Shown: positions 26,804 to 34,513 of the stretch, piece by piece
Position numbering within the stretch: position 1 is the stretch's first letter
Layout: every line of letters starts with the position of its first letter
Assembly (NCBI GenBank): GCA_937927845.1
Contig: CALFXE010000027.1
Location: 1 to 64,000, forward strand
From: an uncultured Paludibacter sp.
GTDB taxonomy: Bacteria > Bacteroidota > Bacteroidia > Bacteroidales > Paludibacteraceae
DNA: 64,000 bases
Direction: 5' to 3'
Notes under the pieces: model-generated
The model's database searches: none
Told to the model about the DNA's origin: nothing
Seen by the model: the letters and a program-made list of their open reading frames with translations, nothing else
Translations under genes and position numbers: made by a program

Positions 26804-27442
26804 CTAAATTTTCATAATATAAATCTCTCCTTCTCGAACAAATCCCATCTTTTCTAAATATCTCTGATGATGGATATTGTTTGTTTTGCAACATAACTGC
26901 TTAATACCTCTATCTTTAAATATATATATGTTGTGTCCATAAATATAATCGCCTGGTTTTAAATCCCTGTATTGAGGTAAAACATAATCAAGAAGTATAT
27001 TCAATTTATCATCTTTTATAGTTCCATATACAATTCCTGCTATATGGGCATCTCTTAGCATTAATAGTGTTACTGATTCTTCGCCTGAGAGTAAAGATTG
27101 CTTCTCTTGTTTTTGAAAATCTTCAAAGATATTACCTATATCATTCTTGTTGAAATCAATAAAATATTTAACTAATGAATCTTCAATATCAGAATATATT
27201 ATTTTAAAGATTTCTTTTCGGTTATATAATTTATACAAATAATAGATATTGGTTATAACTATAAAAAGATTCAAATAAGCAACAGGTAGAGCAGAAATCA
27301 GAAAGCCATATACCGAAAATATTGCTGCTCCTATCAAATTAATCCATCTCAACTTTAATATTGAGCTCATTGTTAGTGATATAGCAACTAAGACAGAACC
27401 AATATACCCAATCCATTCTAAAAGATTGATGTCATTTAACAT
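26804..27442 (-). CDS. YgjV-like membrane protein with C-terminal acyltransferase-like domain
   Basis: 212 residues. The first 75 form three membrane helices in the YgjV pattern (WIGYIGSVLVAISLTMSSI, RWINLIGAAIFSVYGFLIS, LPVAYLNLFIVITNIYYLY). The rest is soluble and looks like a GNAT fold: AHIAGIVYGTI, LNILLDYVLPQYRDLKPG, and NNIHHQRYLEKMGFVREG, where the last phrase is the usual GNAT C-terminal signature. Related two-domain proteins occur in Bacteroidota; substrate unknown. About 24 bases downstream of the M48 gene on the same strand. Confidence 0.72.
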   Translation of the reverse strand: MLNDINLLEWIGYIGSVLVAISLTMSSILKLRWINLIGAAIFSVYGFLISALPVAYLNLFIVITNIYYLYKLYNRKEIFKIIYSDIEDSLVKYFIDFNKNDIGNIFEDFQKQEKQSLLSGEESVTLLMLRDAHIAGIVYGTIKDDKLNILLDYVLPQYRDLKPGDYIYGHNIYIFKDRGIKQLCCKTNNIHHQRYLEKMGFVREGEIYIMKI

Positions 27443-27466
27443 ATCTTTTGAAGTTTAATTTAATAA

Positions 27467-28267
27467 TTAATTGTTGTTATTCTTAAAATAAGACAATGCC
27501 TCAGGTAAGTTTTTTTTCATATCGGCAATTCGCTTGTCGTTTGCCGGATGTGTACTTAAAAACTCCAATTGCATGCCTTCGCTGCCTTGTGACATTCGTT
27601 CCCAGAAGGATATAGCTTCATTTGGGTCGTAACCTGCCATAGCCATAAATATTAAACCTAATCTGTCGGCTTCAGACTCATGACTACGGGAATATGGTAA
27701 GATCACGCCTAATTGTGCTCCTAAACCATAAAGAGTTTGAATACCACTTCTTGTTAAATCCGATTTTTGAGAGAATAACATGTCTGTTACAACGGCACCA
27801 TAGGATAGTAGCATTTGCTGACTTAGTCGCTCTTTGCTGTGATTTGCAATTGCATGAGCTATTTCATGCCCCATCACCACTGCAACACCCGCTTCAGTTT
27901 GTGCAATAGGCATAATTCCCTCAAAAAACACAACCTTACCACCGGGCATACAAAATGCATTTATTGTTTCGTCTTTAACCAAATTAAACTCCCATGCAAA
28001 ATTTGCAATCTCTGATTCATGTCCGTTTAACCTCAAATAATCCTCAACAGCTTTTGAAATATTATAGCCTGTGCGCTTTACTAATTGTGTTTGTTCTACA
28101 TTGTCAGAAATAGGCACAGAATCAATAAACTGTTTATAACTCTGAAAACTCATTTGTAATATTTCTGTATCTGAAACTAATGTAACCTGTTTTCTTCCTG
28201 TGATTAAAACTTGAGAACATGATGAAAATAGTATCAAAAGTAGAATATTGAAAAAAAATTTGTTCAT
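27467..28267 (-). CDS. M48-family zinc metallopeptidase lipoprotein
   Basis: 266 residues. It opens with MNKFFFNILLLILFSSCSQ, a lipoprotein signal. The catalytic zinc motif is HEIAHAIANH, with the third ligand Glu in SRSHESEADRLG. This is the small Bacteroidota relative of the LoiP/BepA group of envelope proteases. The frame is open to an ATG at 28291, but the -7 box at 28293-28300 would place the transcription start at that codon. The ATG at 28267, which opens on the lipoprotein signal, is therefore preferred. Confidence 0.9.
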   Translation of the reverse strand: MNKFFFNILLLILFSSCSQVLITGRKQVTLVSDTEILQMSFQSYKQFIDSVPISDNVEQTQLVKRTGYNISKAVEDYLRLNGHESEIANFAWEFNLVKDETINAFCMPGGKVVFFEGIMPIAQTEAGVAVVMGHEIAHAIANHSKERLSQQMLLSYGAVVTDMLFSQKSDLTRSGIQTLYGLGAQLGVILPYSRSHESEADRLGLIFMAMAGYDPNEAISFWERMSQGSEGMQLEFLSTHPANDKRIADMKKNLPEALSYFKNNNN

Positions 28268-28292
28268 GTTGATAATGTTAATTTTACTCATG

Positions 28293-28300
28293 CAAATATA
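28293..28300 (-). promoter_or_regulatory. -7 box for the M48 peptidase gene
   Basis: Minus strand TATATTTG (plus strand CAAATATA). It lies about 25 bases before the preferred ATG at 28267. A TTTG is present upstream but only 16 bases away. Confidence 0.5.
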
Positions 28301-28469
28301 TATAAAAGATTGAATTCAAAAAACATTATTAGCACATTACCACATTATATATAAACTTTAATCATTCCAAATTGTTTATATCATAATGTAATAATTGAAC
28401 CTAAATTACAACTCCTTTGTCGTTCAGTATTATTTTCATTTTAAACCTTTTGTTATTCGGGATTATAGG

Positions 28470-28501
28470 TTTGTAGTTACGCAAAAAAAACAGTAATTTT
28501 G
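28470..28501 (+). promoter_or_regulatory. Promoter for gpmI
   Basis: TTTG (28470-28473), 20 bases, TAATTTTG (28494-28501): full consensus, with a leader of about 40 bases. The rest of 28301-28469 is AT-rich with nothing else recognised. Confidence 0.8.
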
Positions 28502-28550
28502 CAGTATTAAAAATTATAGGTATTAGTATATAAAATAAATTCACAAAAAG

Positions 28551-30080
28551 ATGAAAAAGAAAGCTTTATTGATGATCCTCGATGGATGGGGAATCGGAAA
28601 TGGTTCAAAATCAGATGTTATAGCTTCAACGCCCACTCCTAATTGGGATAAGTTAATTGCCACATATCCAAACTCGTATCTACTTGCTTCAGGCGAACAT
28701 GTTGGATTACCCGATGGACAAATGGGTAATTCCGAAGTAGGTCACTTGAATATAGGTGCCGGTCGTGTTGTATATCAGGATTTAGTGAAAATCAATATAG
28801 CATGTCGTGATAACAGTATTTTGCAAAATCCGGAAATCGTAAATGCTTATACTTATGCTAAAGAAAATAACAAACAAATGCACTTTTTAGGACTTGTTTC
28901 TGATGGCGGAGTGCATTCTTCTCAGGATCATTTGCATAAATTACTTGATATTGCCAAATCGTATGGAATAGAAAAGGCTTATGTGCATTGCTTTATGGAT
29001 GGTCGCGATACCGACCCGAAAAGTGGAAAAGGATATATAGAAAATTTAGTTGCACATATGCAGCAATCTACAGGAAAAGTTGCATCTATCATTGGTAGAT
29101 ATTATGCAATGGATAGAGATAAACGATGGGAAAGGGTTAAAGAGGCTTACGACCTGTTAGTGAAAGGTAAAGGTGCTCCTGCTACCGATCCTGTTGCTGC
29201 TATGCAGACTTCTTATGATGCGGGTGTAACAGACGAGTTTGTGAAACCGATAGTTATGACTGACGACAATGGTAAAGCGATAAGTAAAATTGAGGAAGGC
29301 GATGTGGTTATTTTCTTCAACTATCGCAACGACCGTGCAAAAGAACTTACTATTGTCTTGACACAGCAAGATATGAAAGAATTTGATATGCATACAATTC
29401 CTCTTGAATATTATTGTATGACTCCTTACGATTCATCTTTCAAAGGTCTGAAAGTATTGTTCGATAAAGATAATGTCAGCAATACTATGGGCGAACATGT
29501 TTCTTCGCTTGGATTGAAACAATTGCGTATGGCTGAAACTGAAAAGTTTGCTCATGTAACTTTCTTCTTCTCCGGCGGTCGCGAGGCTGAATTCGAAGGC
29601 GAAGAGCGTATTTTGATTCCTTCTCCAAAGGTTGCTACTTACGATTTGAAACCAGAAATGTCGGTTTATGAAATCACTGATACTTTAGTGGCAGAACTGA
29701 ATAAGAATAAATTCGATTTTATAGTATTGAACTTTGCTAATGGGGATATGGTGGGTCATACCGGTGTTTATGAAGCAATCGAAAAGGCTGTAAAAGCTGT
29801 TGATGAATGTGCAGGTAAAGTTATTGAAGCTGCTATTGCTAATGATTATGAAGCTATTATTATTGCCGATCATGGTAATGCCGATAATGCAGTAAATGAG
29901 GATGGTTCGCCAAATACTGCTCACTCTCTTAATCCTGTACCTGTTGTGTATGTAACTCAACGTAAAGGTGCAAGTGTTACAAATGGTATTTTAGCTGATG
30001 TTTCTCCGACTATTTGCCAAATATTAGATATTCCTAAACCTGCTGAAATGACAGGCAAGGGACTTATCAGCTTTAATTGA
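28551..30080 (+). CDS. gpmI: 2,3-bisphosphoglycerate-independent phosphoglycerate mutase
   Basis: 509 residues. Interconverts 3- and 2-phosphoglycerate in glycolysis using two Mn ions and a phosphoserine. The metal-binding start LMILDGWGIG, the nucleophile Ser61 in GQMGNSEVGHLNIGAGR, the substrate motif CFMDGRDTDP and the metal motif IIADHGNADN are all intact, as is NTAHSLNPVP. Full length for the family. The last codon and stop overlap an 8-bp repeat array. Confidence 0.97.
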   Translation: MKKKALLMILDGWGIGNGSKSDVIASTPTPNWDKLIATYPNSYLLASGEHVGLPDGQMGNSEVGHLNIGAGRVVYQDLVKINIACRDNSILQNPEIVNAYTYAKENNKQMHFLGLVSDGGVHSSQDHLHKLLDIAKSYGIEKAYVHCFMDGRDTDPKSGKGYIENLVAHMQQSTGKVASIIGRYYAMDRDKRWERVKEAYDLLVKGKGAPATDPVAAMQTSYDAGVTDEFVKPIVMTDDNGKAISKIEEGDVVIFFNYRNDRAKELTIVLTQQDMKEFDMHTIPLEYYCMTPYDSSFKGLKVLFDKDNVSNTMGEHVSSLGLKQLRMAETEKFAHVTFFFSGGREAEFEGEERILIPSPKVATYDLKPEMSVYEITDTLVAELNKNKFDFIVLNFANGDMVGHTGVYEAIEKAVKAVDECAGKVIEAAIANDYEAIIIADHGNADNAVNEDGSPNTAHSLNPVPVVYVTQRKGASVTNGILADVSPTICQILDIPKPAEMTGKGLISFN

Positions 30081-30114
30081 GAAATTAAAAAATTAAAGAA
30101 TTGAGAAATTAGGG
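30075..30114. repeat. Degenerate 8-bp tandem repeat (AATTNANN units)
   Basis: Five 8-base units related to AATTGAGA / AATTAAAA. The first overlaps the Asn codon and TGA stop of gpmI. The remaining spacer to metH (30146) is short, so there is no room for a cobalamin riboswitch. Confidence 0.75.
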
Positions 30115-30145
30115 ATTTCTGTATTTCGATATTCTATCAATAAAA

Positions 30146-32887
30146 ATGAGAAATCAATTATCACATCGTATTCTTGTGCTCGATGGTGCAATGGGTACTA
30201 TGATTCAGCGTTATAAACTTACTGAAGCTGATTATCGTGGTCAACGTTTTACCGATGCAGAAATTCCTCAAAAGGGGAATAATGATTTGCTCGTGTTAAC
30301 GCAACCCGACAAAATTTACGAAATACACACTAAGTATTTAGAAGCCGGAGCGGATATCATCGAAACGAATACTTTCAATGCTCAGAAGATTTCTATGGAA
30401 GACTACGGCATGCAGTCGTATGTTCACGAAATCAACTTAGAGGCTGCTCGATTAGCTCGTAAAGCTGCAGATGAGTTTACAGCGAAAAATCCTGACAAAC
30501 CAAGATTTGTAGCCGGAGCTATCGGTCCGACCAACAAAACAGCTTCTATGTCGCCTGATGTGAATAATCCTGCTTTTCGTGCGGTTACATTCGATAAATT
30601 AGTAGATGCATATACCGAGCAAATGACAGCGTTGATTGAAGGTGGAGTCGATGCATTTTTGATTGAAACGATTTTTGACACTCTCAACGCTAAGGCTGCG
30701 ATTTTTGCTGCTAATAAGGCAATGGAGATAACAGGAAAGAAAGTTGAGCTGATGATTTCTGTTACTGTTACAGATTCAAGCGGTAGAACTTTATCAGGTC
30801 AGACCATTCGTGCTTTTTTGGCTTCTGTTGAACATGCAGATGTACTGTCAATGGGATTGAATTGCTCGTTTGGAGCTAAGGATTTAAAGCCATATCTACA
30901 AGAAATATCCAAATATTCAACAAGTTACGTTAGTGCATATCCTAATGCAGGTTTGCCAAACCAATTTGGAGAATACGATGAGAGTCCGGAAATAATGGCT
31001 GCCCAAGTGAAAGAGTATTTCGATGAAAGCTTGGTAAATATCATTGGTGGTTGTTGCGGAACTACTCCTGAACATATTGCAGCCTATCAGCAAATGGTAA
31101 ATTTTGCTGTTTTACGTGATCCGAAATCTGTAAAAATAAATCCTGATACTTTAAGATTATCAGGCTTGGAGCATATTGAAATAAATAAAGAATCATTATT
31201 CGTAAATGTAGGTGAACGTTGCAATGTTGCCGGCTCAAAGAAGTTTTTGCGCTTAATCAACGAGAAAAAATACGAAGAGGCTTTGACTATAGCTCGTCAA
31301 CAAGTGGAAGATGGTGCGCAAATTCTTGACATTAACATGGATGATGCGATGTTAGATGCTGTGCAAGAGATGACTACCTTCCTGAATCATATTGTTTCAG
31401 AGCCTGAGATTTCAAAAATTCCCATCATGATAGACTCATCAAAATGGGAGGTTATTGAAGCAGGTCTGAAATGTGTGCAGGGCAAATGTGTAGTCAACTC
31501 CATCAGTTTAAAAGAAGGCGAAGAGGATTTTATTGATAAAGCCAAGAAAGTGAAATCTTATGGTGCAGCCGTTGTAGTAATGGCTTTCGACGAAAAAGGT
31601 CAGGCTGATTCTTTTCAACGCCGCACTGAGATTTGCTCACGAGCATATAAAATTCTGACCGAAGTTGTTGGTTTTCCACCAAGCAATATTATCTTCGACC
31701 CAAATGTATTGGCAATTGCTACAGGTATCGAGGAACATAATAATTATGCTGTCGATTATATAGCAACAGTAAAATGGATTAAAGCGAATTTGCCATATGC
31801 CAAAATTAGCGGTGGCATAAGTAATTTGTCATTTTCTTTCCGCGGAAACAATGTGGTTAGAGAAGCTATTCATTCTGTGTTTTTACTTTATGCTATACGC
31901 GAAGGTTTGGACATGGGTATCGTAAACGCAGGTATGTTGCAGATTTACGAAGAAATACCTGCCGAATTACTTGAATATGTTGAGGATATAGTACTAAATC
32001 GTCGTGCTGATGCCACTGAGCGTATGGTTGAATATGCTGAAAAGATTAAGGCTGACTCATCAGATATAGAATTGTCGGCAAAAAAGGCAGAAGAATGGCG
32101 CTCGTACGAATTGCAGGGACGGTTAGAACACGCATTGATAAAGGGGATTGGTGATTATCTTGAAGAAGATTTAGAAGAAGCCTTACAGCAATACGACTCA
32201 GCTTTGGATATCATTGAAAAACCACTTATGAGCGGTATGAATATCGTTGGTGATTTATTCGGTGCAGGTAAAATGTTTTTGCCTCAGGTGGTAAAGACAG
32301 CACGCACCATGAAGAAGGCAGTTGCTTTTCTTCAACCCTATATTGAAGCATCTAAAGTACCCGGACAAAGTTCATCGGCAGGAAAGATTCTACTTGCAAC
32401 CGTAAAAGGCGATGTACATGATATAGGTAAAAATATCGTTGGGGTGGTATTGGGTTGCAACAACTATGAAGTGATTGATTTAGGGGTGATGACACCGACT
32501 GAAAAAATCATTCAAACAGCTATTGCTGAAAAGGTTGATATAGTGGGAGTGAGTGGATTGATAACGCCTTCGTTGGAGGAAATGTGTGTGGTTGCTTCCG
32601 AAATGGAAAAAGCAGGAATGAAAATTCCGCTACTTATTGGAGGTGCTACAACATCAAAAATACATACTGCTGTAAAGATTTCACCTAATTATACCGGTCC
32701 TGTTGTATACGTAAAAGACGCTTCGGTAAATACACATATAGTAGCACAACTGATGAACCCAAAGACTATTGGTTCGTTTACTGTAGATGTATCCAATGAA
32801 TATCAAAAACTTAGAGAGAAGCAAAAACCTAAGGCTAATATACTTACTCTTGAAGAAGCTAAACAACTGAGACCTAAGTTATTTTGA
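30146..32887 (+). CDS. metH: Cobalamin-dependent methionine synthase without reactivation domain
   Basis: 913 residues. Transfers the methyl group of methyltetrahydrofolate to homocysteine through B12. The homocysteine domain has its zinc cysteines in GLNCSFGA and GGCCGTTPEH (Cys303, Cys304). The pterin domain shows VNVGERCNVAGSKKF and ILDINMDDAMLD. The B12 domain has DVHDIGKN with His758 as the cobalt ligand. The chain ends soon after the cobalamin domain (KANILTLEEAKQLRPKLF), so the C-terminal SAM-binding reactivation domain of E. coli MetH is absent. A hairpin terminator follows. Confidence 0.95.
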   Translation: MRNQLSHRILVLDGAMGTMIQRYKLTEADYRGQRFTDAEIPQKGNNDLLVLTQPDKIYEIHTKYLEAGADIIETNTFNAQKISMEDYGMQSYVHEINLEAARLARKAADEFTAKNPDKPRFVAGAIGPTNKTASMSPDVNNPAFRAVTFDKLVDAYTEQMTALIEGGVDAFLIETIFDTLNAKAAIFAANKAMEITGKKVELMISVTVTDSSGRTLSGQTIRAFLASVEHADVLSMGLNCSFGAKDLKPYLQEISKYSTSYVSAYPNAGLPNQFGEYDESPEIMAAQVKEYFDESLVNIIGGCCGTTPEHIAAYQQMVNFAVLRDPKSVKINPDTLRLSGLEHIEINKESLFVNVGERCNVAGSKKFLRLINEKKYEEALTIARQQVEDGAQILDINMDDAMLDAVQEMTTFLNHIVSEPEISKIPIMIDSSKWEVIEAGLKCVQGKCVVNSISLKEGEEDFIDKAKKVKSYGAAVVVMAFDEKGQADSFQRRTEICSRAYKILTEVVGFPPSNIIFDPNVLAIATGIEEHNNYAVDYIATVKWIKANLPYAKISGGISNLSFSFRGNNVVREAIHSVFLLYAIREGLDMGIVNAGMLQIYEEIPAELLEYVEDIVLNRRADATERMVEYAEKIKADSSDIELSAKKAEEWRSYELQGRLEHALIKGIGDYLEEDLEEALQQYDSALDIIEKPLMSGMNIVGDLFGAGKMFLPQVVKTARTMKKAVAFLQPYIEASKVPGQSSSAGKILLATVKGDVHDIGKNIVGVVLGCNNYEVIDLGVMTPTEKIIQTAIAEKVDIVGVSGLITPSLEEMCVVASEMEKAGMKIPLLIGGATTSKIHTAVKISPNYTGPVVYVKDASVNTHIVAQLMNPKTIGSFTVDVSNEYQKLREKQKPKANILTLEEAKQLRPKLF

Positions 32888-32890
32888 CAG

Positions 32891-32951
32891 AAAGATATTT
32901 ACTGTCTGATATATATTTGTACCAATAGGAAATCAGGCAATAAATATCTTT
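32891..32951. terminator. Hairpin terminator between metH and a convergent small gene
   Basis: A 20-base arm at 32891-32910 pairs with 32932-32951 with one mismatch and one wobble, around a 21-base loop. It starts 3 bases after the metH stop and ends 11 bases before the convergent stop, so it may serve both strands. Confidence 0.65.
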
Positions 32952-32962
32952 ATATAGAATAA

Positions 32963-33133
32963 TTATTCAGTCAGCTTGTTTACAATAACATGAATAATAA
33001 GTCCCGCCACCAAAACAGCACCTGAAACTACCAATAATGTGTTTGCTGAAGGAGCAGTGAAATAATAAATCACAAGCAAAATAGTACCTATAAGCAAGAT
33101 AATAGGACCTAAATACTTTAAGAGGCTTTTCAT
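32963..33133 (-). CDS. Small membrane protein, 56 residues
   Basis: Read directly from the minus strand: starts MKSLLKYLGPIILLIG and ends AGLIIHVIVNKLTE, with two membrane helices (about 8-24 and 33-51) joined by a short TAPSAN loop. The sequence has normal protein character, with a short amphipathic Lys-rich start and a polar end. Small proteins of this design (KYLGPIILLIG start) occur in Bacteroidota genomes as uncharacterised genes. Convergent with metH. Function unknown. Confidence 0.7.
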   Translation of the reverse strand: MKSLLKYLGPIILLIGTILLVIYYFTAPSANTLLVVSGAVLVAGLIIHVIVNKLTE

Positions 33134-33277
33134 TTTCTTATTGTTTAAATTTTATTTATTGTGCAAATTAAGTGATTTTTTATGGTGTAATCAAATTTTT
33201 TAAATAAAATATTTTGATAAGTGCTTATTTGTAATTTAAGATTGGTAGTATCGTAGTTTTTATTAGTCAAAATCATG

Positions 33278-33285
33278 TATATTTG
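33278..33285 (+). promoter_or_regulatory. -7 box for the GT4 glycosyltransferase gene
   Basis: TATATTTG, 26 bases before the ATG at 33312. No clear TTTG at the standard distance. Confidence 0.5.
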
Positions 33286-33311
33286 CAATTCCGATATAGA
33301 AAAATTATAAA

Positions 33312-34430
33312 ATGCGAATAATAATTGTTGGTACTGCGTATCCTTACAGGGGTGGACTGGCTGCTTATAGTGAGCGGTTAGCTTATCAGTTTCAAAAAGA
33401 AGGACATGAAGTAGAGCTTATTACATTTACTTTGCAATATCCCAATTTTCTATTTCCGGGCAAAACTCAATATTCTTCAGACAGGCATCCTGATGATTTA
33501 ACAATTAACAGGTTAATTAATTCAGTAAACCCTTTCTCGTGGCTAAAAACCGGTAAATATATTAAGAGTAAAAAGCCTGATATTGTTGTTTTTTGTTATT
33601 GGATGGCTTTTATGGCTCCTTGCTTCGGTACCATTGCCAGAATATCAAAGACTAAAACCACTAAATTCATCGGACTGATACATAATATGATACCTCACGA
33701 ACCTACATTGATAGATAAATTGTTTCCTAAGTATTTTGTTAACTCAATGGATGGTTTTGTTGCAATGGCAAACTCTGTAATAGCCGACATTAACATATTT
33801 GATAAAAAATCGAAGCCTAAATTAATGTCACCACATCCTGTATACGACCATTACGGCGATATCGTAGATCGCTCAATTGCTATCAGTAAGTTGAAATTGG
33901 ACGAGAATTATCGCTATATACTTTTCTTTGGATTTATTCGTCATTATAAAGGGTTAGACTTACTTATACAAGCCTTTGCCGATAAGCGATTACGTGAGTT
34001 TCCTGTAAAATTATTGATTGCAGGAGAATATTATGAAAATTCGGAACCTTATGTTAAGTTGATAAAAGATAATCAGTTAGAAGATTTTGTTGATTTGCAT
34101 ACAGAGTTTATCGAGGAAGATGATGTCAAACACTATTTTTGTGCTGCTGATATTATTGCTCAACCTTATCGTTCAGCTACTCAAAGTGGTGTAAGTCAGA
34201 TTGCTTACCATTTTAACAAACCGATGTTAGTAACTAATGTTGGTGGATTGGCTGATGTGGTTCCTGACAGAAAAGTTGGTTATGTTGTAGATGTAAATGT
34301 TGAATGTATCGCTGATGCTTTAGTTGATTTCTTCAAAAATAACAGAGCTGATGAATTTATCAACAACGTATTAGAAGAAAAGAAGAAGTTTGATTGGGGA
34401 GAGATGACGCAGACGATTATAATGTCTTAA
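33312..34430 (+). CDS. Glycosyltransferase family 4
   Basis: 372 residues with a GT-B fold. The N-terminal acceptor half opens with IIIVGTAYPYRGGLAAYSERLA and includes the PDIVVFCYWMAFMAPC strand. The donor half has ILFFGFIRHYKGLDLLIQAF, LIAGEYYE and the nucleotide-sugar site AADIIAQPYRSATQSGVSQIAYHF with a Glu-less variant of the usual E-x7-E loop. Likely builds a cell-surface glycan. Donor and acceptor cannot be told. It stands alone with its own promoter. Confidence 0.85.
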   Translation: MRIIIVGTAYPYRGGLAAYSERLAYQFQKEGHEVELITFTLQYPNFLFPGKTQYSSDRHPDDLTINRLINSVNPFSWLKTGKYIKSKKPDIVVFCYWMAFMAPCFGTIARISKTKTTKFIGLIHNMIPHEPTLIDKLFPKYFVNSMDGFVAMANSVIADINIFDKKSKPKLMSPHPVYDHYGDIVDRSIAISKLKLDENYRYILFFGFIRHYKGLDLLIQAFADKRLREFPVKLLIAGEYYENSEPYVKLIKDNQLEDFVDLHTEFIEEDDVKHYFCAADIIAQPYRSATQSGVSQIAYHFNKPMLVTNVGGLADVVPDRKVGYVVDVNVECIADALVDFFKNNRADEFINNVLEEKKKFDWGEMTQTIIMS

Positions 34431-34451
34431 CGATGATTTATTTGATTAGTA

Positions 34452-34497
34452 AATTTACAATTGAGAAGTGTAGGAATTTAAGAATTTAAGAATAATT
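34452..34497. repeat. Degenerate 8-bp tandem repeat (GAATTTAA units)
   Basis: Two exact GAATTTAA units and a degenerate third (34474-34497), preceded by related AATTTACA / ATTGAGAA words. It fills the spacer before mutS. Confidence 0.6.
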
Positions 34498-34513
34498 TTT
34501 ATATGTTTAAAAG

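Noticed and set aside
25694..26807. Several plus-strand open frames opposite the nnr gene
   Set aside because: They are antisense shadows of a clearly conserved minus-strand gene and have no recognisable domains.
30081..30145. Cobalamin riboswitch upstream of metH
   Set aside because: The spacer is only 65 bases and mostly occupied by a tandem repeat; there is no room for the conserved B12 element.
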